Below are positions 39,458 through 45,992 of a DNA stretch of 45,992 nucleotides, piece after piece. Position numbers and translations under genes: made by a program. Below the pieces are notes generated by a model, which was given only the letters and a program-made list of their open reading frames with translations, had not been told where the DNA came from and searched no databases. Every line of letters starts with the position of its first letter. Within the stretch, counting starts at the first letter, position 1. Source of the stretch: JBGANR01 sp044222225 (lineage in GTDB: Bacteria > Actinomycetota > Actinomycetes > Mycobacteriales > Mycobacteriaceae); NCBI GenBank assembly GCA_044222225.1, contig JBGANR010000031.1, positions 1 to 45,992 on the forward strand. The letters run 5' to 3'.

Positions 39458-41737
39458 TCAGCCCGTCACGACGAACCTCGCCCGGAGCTGGTCCCGGGCC
39501 CGCGACGAGCGCCCGACACGCAACTCGAACTCGCCCGGCTCGACGACCCGCTCGCCGCGGGCGTCGACGATGGTGAGGTCGGCCGCCGGGATCGCCAGCC
39601 GCACGACGATGCTCTCCCCCGGCGCGACGTCGATCTGCCGATAGCCCTTGAGTTCCTGGTCGGCCCAGCTCGCCGACGTCACGACGTCGCTGGCATAGGC
39701 CTGCACCGTCTCCCGGGCGGGCCGTCGGCCGGTGTTGTGCAACGTCACCTCGGCCACCAGCATGTCCGCGACCGTCACCTCGGGAGTCAGCACGCGCAGA
39801 TCCGCGTACTCCACACGCGTGTACGAAAGCCCCTCACCGAACACGAAGGCCGGCTCCTGGGTGAGGTCGGCGTACCGGTCGCCGTGCTGCCCGCGGATCT
39901 GGTTGTAGTACGTCGGCTGCTGCCCTGCGTGCCGCGCGAACGAGATCGGCAACCGCCCCGACGGCTCGACGAGCCCGAGCAGCAGTTCGGCGATCGCGCG
40001 TCCGCCCACCATGCCCGGATTCGCCACCCACACCAGAGCGGTGGCACTGCGTGCCGACGGCGGCAGCACGAGCGGCTTGGACGCGAGCAGCACGACGACC
40101 AGCGGCTTCCCCGTCGCGGCGAGCGCGTCGAGCAGGGCGATCTGCCCGCCGATCAGCTCCAGCGTGGCCGTCGACCGTCCCTCACCGATGAGTTCGATCC
40201 GGTCGCCGACGACCGCCACGACGTAGTCGGCCTGCTCCGCCAGTGCCACGGCTTCGGCGATGAGCGCCTCGTCCGGCGCGCAGGCCGTGACGATCGGGGG
40301 CCGCGGCTGGCCGTCCTGGAAGGTCTGCGGGTCGGTCTCGGCCGTCAGGATATCGGCGCCGCGCGCGTGGTCGACCGTCCAACCGTCCGGCACGTGGGCG
40401 CGCAGCCCGTCGAGGACGGTCGTGATCATCTCTCGCGGCTGCGAATCGAGCCACCCGGCCTGACCCGAGCCGCCCGCCCAGTCGCCGAGCTGCGTCTGCG
40501 CGTCGTCGGCGAGCGGGCCGACGACCGCCACCCGCCGCGGCGTCGGGTCACCGGCGGTCGCCCGGCCGGTCTCGTCCGCGACGAATCCGCCGGCCAACGG
40601 CAACACCCCCTCGTTGCGCAGCAGCACCAGTGACCGCCGCGCGGTCTCGAGGTTGAGCGCGGCGTGCTCCGCCGTGCCGATGCGTGTCGCGATCCGCTCC
40701 GCATCCGGCCTGCGCGGGTCCTCGAACAGCCCGAGCTCGAACTTCAGCGCCAGAATCCGCGAGACGGCCGCATCGAGATCCGACTCCGCCAGCAGGCCCG
40801 TCCGGATCGCCTCCAACGCCCCGTCGTGGAAGCCCGGCGTGTTCATCACCAGGTCGTTGCCGGCCTTCACCGCGGCCGCTGCGGCGTGCGCATGGTCCGG
40901 TTGCACCTTCTGCTCCCACACCATGCGCCCCACGTTGTCCCAGTCCGTGACGAGTACACCGGTGTATCCCCATTCGTCGCGCAGGACGTCCGAGAGGATC
41001 CAGTCGTTGATCGTGATCGGGACGCCGTCCATCGTCTGATAGCCGAGCATGAACGTGCCGCAGCCCTCCCGGGCGACCCGCTCGAACGGGGGCAGAAACC
41101 ACGACCGCAGCTTCCGGCGCGAGATGTCCGCCTCACTCGCGTCGCGGCCGCCCTGGGTCTCCGAATATCCGGCGAAATGCTTGGCCGTCGCCAGGATCGC
41201 CGTCTCATCCGACAATCCCGCGCCCTGATATCCGCGCACCATCGCCGACGCCAGTTCCCCGATGAGAAACGGATCCTCGCCGAACGTCTCGCCGACCCGG
41301 CCCCACCGTAGATCGCGCGCGATGCACAGCACCGGCGAGAACGTCCAGTGCACACCGGTGGCCGCCACTTCGACGGCCGTGGCCCGGGCGACCTTCTCCA
41401 ACAGCTCCGCGTCCCACGACGCCGCCATGCCCAGCTGCGTCGGGAAGATCGTCGCGCCTTCCCAGAACGAATGTCCGTGAATGCAGTCCTCGCCCACGAG
41501 CAGCGGAATCCGCAGCCGGGTCTGTTCCGTCAATTCGTGCGCACGCACGATCCGCTCCGGCGACGTGTGCAGGATCGACCCGACGTTGATCCGCAACACC
41601 TGATCGTCGAGATCGTCCCGCGCGTCGAGCTGCAGCATCTGCCCCACCTTCTCCGCGGCCGTCATCCGGCCGAGCAGATCGGTGACGCGGTAGGTGACGG
41701 GCAGGGCCGGATCGGTGTACGGAGCGTGCGGGGTCAT
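39458..41737 (-). CDS. Beta-glucosidase, glycoside hydrolase family 3
   Basis: A 759-residue GH3 enzyme without a signal peptide, so it is probably cytosolic. The TIM-barrel domain contains MTAAEKVGQMLQLDA, DLRWGRVGETFGEDPFLIGE, AKHFAGYSETQGGRDASE and GVLVTDWDNVGRM, where the Asp of TDWD is the nucleophile. The second domain has SLVLLRNEGVLPL, and the C-terminal fibronectin-III-like domain begins near LHNTGRRPARETVQAY. Family members remove terminal beta-glucose or xylose from oligosaccharides. It starts a minus-strand stretch; no sugar transporter is adjacent. Confidence 0.94.
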   Translation of the reverse strand: MTPHAPYTDPALPVTYRVTDLLGRMTAAEKVGQMLQLDARDDLDDQVLRINVGSILHTSPERIVRAHELTEQTRLRIPLLVGEDCIHGHSFWEGATIFPTQLGMAASWDAELLEKVARATAVEVAATGVHWTFSPVLCIARDLRWGRVGETFGEDPFLIGELASAMVRGYQGAGLSDETAILATAKHFAGYSETQGGRDASEADISRRKLRSWFLPPFERVAREGCGTFMLGYQTMDGVPITINDWILSDVLRDEWGYTGVLVTDWDNVGRMVWEQKVQPDHAHAAAAAVKAGNDLVMNTPGFHDGALEAIRTGLLAESDLDAAVSRILALKFELGLFEDPRRPDAERIATRIGTAEHAALNLETARRSLVLLRNEGVLPLAGGFVADETGRATAGDPTPRRVAVVGPLADDAQTQLGDWAGGSGQAGWLDSQPREMITTVLDGLRAHVPDGWTVDHARGADILTAETDPQTFQDGQPRPPIVTACAPDEALIAEAVALAEQADYVVAVVGDRIELIGEGRSTATLELIGGQIALLDALAATGKPLVVVLLASKPLVLPPSARSATALVWVANPGMVGGRAIAELLLGLVEPSGRLPISFARHAGQQPTYYNQIRGQHGDRYADLTQEPAFVFGEGLSYTRVEYADLRVLTPEVTVADMLVAEVTLHNTGRRPARETVQAYASDVVTSASWADQELKGYRQIDVAPGESIVVRLAIPAADLTIVDARGERVVEPGEFELRVGRSSRARDQLRARFVVTG

Positions 41738-41830
41738 CGTCTCTCCTCACTCCGCGCACCTCGCGGACACGTCAGCGATGATGCCGCACCGGCCGGCCGT
41801 CTCGACGACGATCGCCGGGTGTTCGGTCGG

Positions 41831-42607
41831 TCAGGTGGATTCGCGGCCGGCCGCGAATCCACCATCGGCGTGCAGCAGCCTGCCCGTGATCCAGCCGCCC
41901 GCGTCGGACAGCAGGAAGCGGATCAGATCGGCGATGTCGGACGGTGTCCCGAGCCGGCCGGTCGGGGTGCGTTCGAGGGCGGCGGTGCGGATCTCGTCCG
42001 TCATCCAGCCGGTGTCGATCGGCCCCGGGTTGACCACGTTGGCCCGCAGGCCGCGGCCGCCGAGTTCCGCCGCCGCCGCGATGACCAGGCGGTCCAGCGC
42101 CCCCTTGCTCGCCCCGTAGGGCAGGTTGTGTGCGGTGTGATCGCTGGTCAGCGCCACGATCGAGCCGGTGACCTCGGTGCTCGGCGCATCGGGCAGACGC
42201 TCGGCGAACGCTTTGACGAGCAGCCACGAAGCGCGGGCGTTGACAGCGAAGTGCCGGTCCCAGCTGTCGACGGTCGTGTCCAGGATCGAACTGTCGACGC
42301 TCTCGCAGTGCGACAGGACCAGCCCCCGGAGTCGTCCCGGCGCGGCGGCGACGAGCCGGGCCGGCGCGTCGGGGTCGGCCAGATCGGCGGCGACGACGTC
42401 CACCCGGACGCCGAGGTCACGGCACTCCGCGGCGACCTCGGCGGGGTCCCCGGCTCCCCCGACCAGCGCGACCCGCTCGTCGTACGGCCGCCAGTGGTTG
42501 AGCACGAGGTCGAAGCCGTCGGCCGCGAGCCCGACCGCGATCGCCGACGCGATCGAGCGGCGCCTCCCCACCCCCGTGACGATGACCGTCCCCCTGGTAT
42601 CCGGCAT
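41831..42607 (-). CDS. Short-chain dehydrogenase/reductase (SDR)
   Basis: A 258-residue SDR. The NAD-binding start is GTVIVTGVGRRRSIASAIAV (TGxGrrxSIA, close to the 3-ketoacyl-reductase style), the catalytic motif YGASKGALD (Tyr-Lys) with a preceding SIVALTSDH serine, and VVNPGPIDTGWM following. The C-terminal end FLLSDAGGWITGRLLHADGG is typical. Substrate unknown. It lies between the beta-glucosidase and the KTSC genes on the same strand. Confidence 0.9.
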   Translation of the reverse strand: MPDTRGTVIVTGVGRRRSIASAIAVGLAADGFDLVLNHWRPYDERVALVGGAGDPAEVAAECRDLGVRVDVVAADLADPDAPARLVAAAPGRLRGLVLSHCESVDSSILDTTVDSWDRHFAVNARASWLLVKAFAERLPDAPSTEVTGSIVALTSDHTAHNLPYGASKGALDRLVIAAAAELGGRGLRANVVNPGPIDTGWMTDEIRTAALERTPTGRLGTPSDIADLIRFLLSDAGGWITGRLLHADGGFAAGREST

Positions 42608-42700
42608 CGGCGACTCCTTGCATACTCGGGCCGCGTCGGCGGCGTCGACCGATCAGGCAACCAGAAGCCGCCTGCCGCCGCCACCGGATTCTCGTCGGTG

Positions 42701-42913
42701 TCAGCGCAGTCGCCGGAACTCGTAGCCGTCTCTGATGTGCTGCGCGAAGTACCGACCGGCGCTCTCGGCCGCGAGCAACTCGCGATACACCTGCTCCGGA
42801 ACCTCGAAGTAGCGATAGACCGACCTGCTGCCGAATTCGACGTCCAGCAGTCGGGTCTCGGCCTCATATCCGACGGTGCGCAGATTCGAACTCTTGATGT
42901 ATCGCCGCTCCAT
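42701..42913 (-). CDS. KTSC domain small protein
   Basis: A 70-residue protein reading MERRYIKSSNLRTVGYEAET and then LLDVEFGSRSVYRYFEVPEQ, VYRELLAAESAGRYFAQHIR and a final arginine-rich end. The SSNL and LLDVEF-VYRYF-VP pattern is the KTSC domain, found in phage lysyl-tRNA-synthetase-associated and standalone proteins of unclear role. ATG 42913 starts the domain. A palindromic repeat lies 34 bases upstream, in the divergent promoter region. Confidence 0.85.
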   Translation of the reverse strand: MERRYIKSSNLRTVGYEAETRLLDVEFGSRSVYRYFEVPEQVYRELLAAESAGRYFAQHIRDGYEFRRLR

Positions 42914-42946
42914 CGCCACCGCCCGTCGACCTCGCCGCCCAGCCGT

Positions 42947-43020
42947 GTCGTATCGGTAGCCGTAGGGCGTCGTAGAGGAGATTATCGTCGCGACGACGCT
43001 CAATGGCTACCGATATGACG
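42947..43020. repeat. Short element with terminal inverted repeats, copy 2
   Basis: About 74 bp bounded by 15-bp inverted repeats (GTCGTATCGGTAGCC on the left, GGCTACCGATATGAC on the right, one mismatch). It is the opposite-orientation relative of 1089-1167, with the shared core ATTATCGTCGCGACGACG. It fills the divergent gap between the KTSC and PTP-like genes, ending seven bases from the latter's -10 box. Confidence 0.72.
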
Positions 43021-43039
43021 TCCGCGTAGCATCACCGCG

Positions 43040-43468
43040 ATGGGGACCTGGGCCGACGTCGACGGCGTCGTCGATCTCCCGGACGGCGTCCGGATCCGCG
43101 GCACCGGTCTACGGCGGCGGCGAGACGCCGCCGTACCGGAGTTCGGCGTCTACCTCCTGGGCCGCGATCCACGGCTCACCGACCGGGAGTATCGCTGGAT
43201 CCGCTGGCCGGACTTCCGGTTGCCCGCGTCGACGGAAGAGCTGGTCACAGCGCTGCGCGAGGCCCACGAGCGAGCTCGAACCGAACGCGTCGAGATCGCC
43301 TGCGGAGGCGGCGTCGGCCGCACGGGATCCGCGCTCGCCGTACTCGCCGCGATGAGCGGCGTACCGACGAACGACGCGGTCGGCTGGGTCCGCGCGCACT
43401 ACCACCGGCGCGCCGTCGAGACTCGTCGGCAGCGCCAGTGGGTCGAGGAGACCGCGAGGCTCCTCTAG
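43040..43468 (+). CDS. Protein-tyrosine-phosphatase-like (CX5R) protein
   Basis: A 142-residue protein with the phosphatase loop VEIACGGGVGRTGSALAVLA (Cys88, Arg94, the CX5R signature) and a WPDFRLP segment in the place of the usual WPDhg general-acid loop. Size and arrangement fit small cyclin-dual-specificity-like phosphatases of actinobacteria. TAGCAT at 43027-43032, seven bases before the ATG, suggests a leaderless transcript. The histidine that usually precedes the cysteine is an Ala here. The stop lies in a 16-bp tandem duplication. Confidence 0.82.
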   Translation: MGTWADVDGVVDLPDGVRIRGTGLRRRRDAAVPEFGVYLLGRDPRLTDREYRWIRWPDFRLPASTEELVTALREAHERARTERVEIACGGGVGRTGSALAVLAAMSGVPTNDAVGWVRAHYHRRAVETRRQRQWVEETARLL

Positions 43469-43496
43469 TGATCCCGACGACTAGTGATCCCGACGA
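43465..43496 (+). repeat. 16-bp tandem duplication at the end of the PTP-like gene
   Basis: CTAGTGATCCCGACGA occurs twice in a row (43465-43480 and 43481-43496). The first TAG is the gene's stop. It occupies most of the gap to the convergent hydrolase gene. Confidence 0.92.
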
Positions 43497-43506
43497 CCGC
43501 GCCGCG

Positions 43507-44379
43507 TCAGACGTGCGCGTCGAGCCAGCCGAGCACGTCCGCCGTCACCTCGTCGCGATTCGTCTCGTTGAACACCTCGTGCCGCGCGTCGGGGTACAGC
43601 CGCAGTGTGACGTCCGCGATCCCCGCGTCCCGGTACCGCTGGGCCACGATCGGTACGAGCGCTCCGGCGCCGCCGACCGGATCCTTGTCACCCGCGATGA
43701 GCAGGATCGGCAGGTCTGAACGGATGCCGGCGAGGACGACCGGATCGGCGAGCCGCGACGCACCGCCGAGCATCTGCGGAATCGTGTCGACCGCGACATC
43801 GAAGCCGCAGAACGGATCGGCCACGTAGGCGTCCACCTCGGCCTCGTCCCGCGAGAGCCACTCGTAACCGGTGCGATGCTCGAAACCGATGTTGAAGGCC
43901 TCGAGTCCCGCCGGCGCGTCGGCCGGTGCGGCCGCGAGTCCCGCGGCCAGAAGATCGACTGCCGACGAACCCGACAGCACCACGCCGTCCCACAACTCCG
44001 AATGGTCGAGCATCGCCTGCTGGGACGCGAAGGATCCCATCGAGTGGCCGATGAGATACAGCGGAAGCTCGGGCTCGGCGGCGCGGATCTCACCGGCGAC
44101 GGCGACGAGGTCCGCCACCAGCGCGTCCCACCCGGCGGGACCGAAGGAGCCGTGCGGGATGTCGTCGCTGACCGACGCACCGTGCCCGCGATGATCGTCG
44201 GCGTAGACGACGAATCCAGCCGCGGTCAGCGCACTCGCGAGCCGCTCGTAGCGTGGGCCGTGCTCGGCGAGACCGTGCGCGATCTGGACGACGCCGCGCG
44301 GCTCCCCTGACGGATCCCAGCGATACACGGCGATGGGCAGACCGTCGGCCCGAGAGACATGGACACGTTGTTGTGGCAT
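43507..44379 (-). CDS. Monoacylglycerol-lipase/lysophospholipase-like alpha/beta hydrolase
   Basis: A 290-residue Hydrolase_4-family enzyme. VVQIAHGLAEHGPRYERLA (HG oxyanion), VYADDHRGHGASV, the nucleophile elbow LIGHSMGSFASQQ (Ser in GHSMG), Asp in IAGDKDPVG and His in DARHEVFNE make a full triad. It would cleave monoacylglycerols or lysophospholipids. ATG 44379 (MPQQRVHV) was preferred over 44385 because of its spacing to GAGGG. It is convergent with the PTP-like gene. Confidence 0.92.
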   Translation of the reverse strand: MPQQRVHVSRADGLPIAVYRWDPSGEPRGVVQIAHGLAEHGPRYERLASALTAAGFVVYADDHRGHGASVSDDIPHGSFGPAGWDALVADLVAVAGEIRAAEPELPLYLIGHSMGSFASQQAMLDHSELWDGVVLSGSSAVDLLAAGLAAAPADAPAGLEAFNIGFEHRTGYEWLSRDEAEVDAYVADPFCGFDVAVDTIPQMLGGASRLADPVVLAGIRSDLPILLIAGDKDPVGGAGALVPIVAQRYRDAGIADVTLRLYPDARHEVFNETNRDEVTADVLGWLDAHV

Positions 44380-44485
44380 GTCCATACCCTCTGGTCCGCA
44401 CCGAGGTATGTCAATATCCACCTGTTCCGAGCGGAGCCGACACCGACTCTGGCGCCGTCCCCCGCCGAGTCGTAGCGTCGAGATC

Positions 44486-45124
44486 GTGGTGGACGCCGCA
44501 CAGCTCCATAACGCCGGGCTCGATGACTGGGCCCCGGTGGCGAACATGCTGCGCACACGATTTCGCACCGGGCGCTTCAGCGTCGGCCTCGCTCTCGTCG
44601 ACGCGCTCGGCGCGGCCGCCGAAGAGGCCGGCCATCACCCCGAGATCACTTTCGCCTACGCACACGTCGACGTCCGGCTGACGAGTCACGACACCGGCGA
44701 CGTCAGCGATCGCGACATCACCCTGGCCCGTCATTTCTCCGTGATCGCCGCCGAGCACGGGATCGCCGCCGATCCGGCAGCCGTGCGGGTCGTCGAGATC
44801 GGACTCGACACCGCCGACGCCGACGCGATCCGCCCCTTCTGGCAGGCGGTGCTCGGGCTGTCGGTCGGCGGCGGCGGCGAACTCGTCGACCCCGCCGGCT
44901 CGTCCGCGACACTGTGGTTTCAGCCGACCGAGCCGCATCCGGCGCCGCGTCAGCGTTTCCATTACGACGTCTGGGTCGACCCGCGCGTCGCAGCCGAGCG
45001 CATCGAGGCGGCGCTGGCCGCGGGCGGAACGCTGGTCTCCGACTCGGCGGCGCCGGAGTTCTGGGTGCTCGCCGACGCCGACGGCAACAAGGCGTGCATC
45101 TGCACCGCCGAAGGCCGCCGCTGA
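44486..45124 (+). CDS. Pterin-4a-carbinolamine dehydratase-like/VOC fusion protein
   Basis: A 212-residue two-domain protein. Residues about 15-95 resemble pterin-4a-carbinolamine dehydratase: FSVGLALVDALGAAAEEAGH, HPEITFAYAHVDVRLTSHD and a SDRDITLARHFS end (the HHPE motif is catalytic in that family). Residues about 110-210 form a VOC/glyoxalase-6-like domain with VVEIGLDTADADAIRPFWQA, and FHYDVWVDP, FWVLADADGNKACI at the end. GTG 44486 follows TAGCGT by seven bases. PCD recycles tetrahydropterin cofactor; what the VOC part adds is unknown. Confidence 0.8.
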   Translation: MVDAAQLHNAGLDDWAPVANMLRTRFRTGRFSVGLALVDALGAAAEEAGHHPEITFAYAHVDVRLTSHDTGDVSDRDITLARHFSVIAAEHGIAADPAAVRVVEIGLDTADADAIRPFWQAVLGLSVGGGGELVDPAGSSATLWFQPTEPHPAPRQRFHYDVWVDPRVAAERIEAALAAGGTLVSDSAAPEFWVLADADGNKACICTAEGRR

Positions 45125-45252
45125 TCACAGGAGATTCCGAGTTCGCTCATGGCGAACGATCAAGCGGAATTGAGCGGACCACACTCACGTTGTGCAGAGT
45201 GACGCGGCATCCTCCTCCGCCGCACCCACCACGCAACGAAAGGGGCACCACC

Positions 45253-45750
45253 ATGAGCACCACCGTCCGTCGCGCCCACCGCGATCCGTTCCTCTCCGAG
45301 TTCGACGCCCTCGTCCGCGGCGTCTTCGGCCCTGCGTCCGCTCAGGCCCGCCGACTCGACTTCACCCCGCCCGCCGAGACCGGCCGCGACGGCGACGACG
45401 TCGTCGTCCGCCTCGATCTGCCGGGCCTGTCGACCGACGACGTCACCGTCGAGGTCGTCGCCGGACGGCTCGTCGTCAAGGGCGAGCGCCGCGACGAGCG
45501 GGCCGCGGAGAGCGCGGGACGTTCCATCCGGGAGGTCCGCTACGGCTCGTTCGAGCGCACCTTCGGGCTCCCCGCGCACGTCACCGCCGAGGACGTCACG
45601 GCCGACTACGACGCGGGCGTCCTCGCCATCCGGGTGAGCGGCGTCTACGCCGGCGCCGAGCCGACGCGCATCTCGGTCACGTCCCGCAAGGCCGACGCGG
45701 CTCCGGCCGCCGACGCCGAGTCGGAGGTCACCTCGGAGTCGGAGTCCTGA
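45253..45750 (+). CDS. Small heat-shock protein, Hsp20/alpha-crystallin family
   Basis: A 165-residue holdase chaperone. The N-terminal region has DPFLSEFDALVRGVFGPA, the alpha-crystallin domain runs from about residue 45 (DDVVVRLDLPGLSTDDVTVE, RLVVKGERR, YGSFERTFGLPAHVTAEDVT, and ADYDAGVLAIRV) and the C-terminal tail is Ala/Glu/Ser-rich (TSESES end). It binds unfolding proteins in the cytoplasm. AAAGGGGC precedes the ATG. An imperfect inverted repeat (CACTC/GAGTG, 45182-45201) lies upstream but is too weak to call a heat-shock operator. Confidence 0.93.
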   Translation: MSTTVRRAHRDPFLSEFDALVRGVFGPASAQARRLDFTPPAETGRDGDDVVVRLDLPGLSTDDVTVEVVAGRLVVKGERRDERAAESAGRSIREVRYGSFERTFGLPAHVTAEDVTADYDAGVLAIRVSGVYAGAEPTRISVTSRKADAAPAADAESEVTSESES

Positions 45751-45778
45751 TCGCTGTACCCGTCTGGGCATGACGTCA

Positions 45779-45812
45779 CGAATGGCTCCGCGCTATAGCG
45801 CGGAGCCATTCG
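45779..45812 (+). terminator. Perfect palindromic terminator after hsp20
   Basis: A 34-bp perfect palindrome (17-bp arms, beginning CGAATGGCTCCGCGC) located 28 bases after the hsp20 stop. It can terminate transcription from both sides, which would insulate hsp20 from the insertion sequence to its right. Confidence 0.88.
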
Positions 45813-45875
45813 TTCGTCCGGCCGCGCAGTCGACTGCCGAGAACGAACCGGAACTTAGGGTGTTATTCACGGTTA

Positions 45876-45992
45876 TCACCAGCCGAGTCGGAAGAGTTCT
45901 AGTTTCGTGACGACGGCTATGACGTCGGGCAGCTCGTGAAGGAGTCCGCGGTAACCTTTGGCAAGGATTTTCCAGTTCTTGAGGTGGGCGAT
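45876..45992 (-). mobile_element. Transposase C-terminal end (HARBI1/IS5-like), cut by window edge
   Basis: The minus-strand frame gives 38 residues to a TGA at 45876-45878, with AHLKNWKILAKGYRG and LHELPDVIAVVTKLELFRLG, the usual end of DDE_Tnp_4/IS5-group 'transposase family' proteins. The stretch 45813-45875 between the terminator and the stop probably includes the end of the element; the motif GTGTTATTCACGG near 45859-45871 may be part of its terminal repeat. Confidence 0.75.

Noticed and set aside
45182..45201. HspR/HAIR-type operator upstream of hsp20
   Set aside because: Only a 5-bp imperfect inverted repeat (CACTC/GAGTG) is seen; it does not match CTTGAG-N-CTCAAG well enough.
1..45992. 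CRISPR array, rRNA or replication origin
   Set aside because: No regularly spaced repeats, no rRNA-like stretches and no DnaA-box cluster were noticed on reading.

Overview
The window is high-GC actinobacterial chromosome. By eye it fits a mycolic-acid-type genus such as Gordonia, though this is inferred from gene families and style, not from a marker gene. Supporting signs are a DinB/TIGR03086 family protein, a DyP-encapsulin pair, a mutase-deoD pair, many GTG starts, many ATGA/GTGA gene couplings, and several genes that look leaderless (TAnnnT followed 6-8 bases later by ATG or GTG). Cut-off transposase genes of two different insertion-sequence families lie at the two ends (1-138 and 45876-45992).

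Left part (0.15-12.5 kb), mostly housekeeping and accessory metabolism: DUF503 protein, mismatch uracil glycosylase, alcohol dehydrogenase plus thioesterase, DUF2252 protein, MFS exporter, a DinB-like protein, then a tightly coupled operon of an FdhF/YdeP-type molybdopterin oxidoreductase, a DyP peroxidase with an encapsulation tail, and the encapsulin shell. A DUF421 membrane protein, an ogt gene with an in-frame 66-bp tandem duplication, and tRNA-Pro(GGG) follow.

Middle part (12.5-28 kb), accessory and rearranged: a broken AHSA1 gene, a GH15 glucoamylase/trehalase-like enzyme, an XRE-cupin regulator divergent from azlCD, then a 9 kb catabolic island. The island holds two Gfo/Idh/MocA oxidoreductases, a LacI regulator, a VOC protein, a shikimate-dehydrogenase-like enzyme, a P-loop kinase, a KDPG aldolase, a TIM-barrel isomerase, an MHS-type permease and a small membrane protein. 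Three of its promoters carry the same operator (core CAACCGATCTCA) directly after the -10 box, so they look like one LacI regulon. The island lies between two almost identical 186-bp direct repeats that are the 3' end of a CoA-transferase gene. A third, older copy and remnants of an XRE gene, an eda gene and azlC lie at the edges, which points to repeated homologous recombination here.

Right part (26-46 kb): HxlR regulator with CoA-transferase, divergent from a thioesterase operon; a membrane protein-TetR pair with a palindromic operator; HAD phosphatase; DUF4262 protein; a two-gene unit of a winged-helix/subtilisin-like protease and an alpha/beta hydrolase with a large insert; a quinone-oxidoreductase-like gene divergent from its likely TetR; phosphosugar mutase and deoD; GH3 beta-glucosidase; SDR; KTSC protein; a PTP-like phosphatase; a lysophospholipase-like hydrolase; a PCD-VOC fusion; and an Hsp20 chaperone. 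A short element with terminal inverted repeats occurs twice in the window (1089-1167 and 42947-43020).
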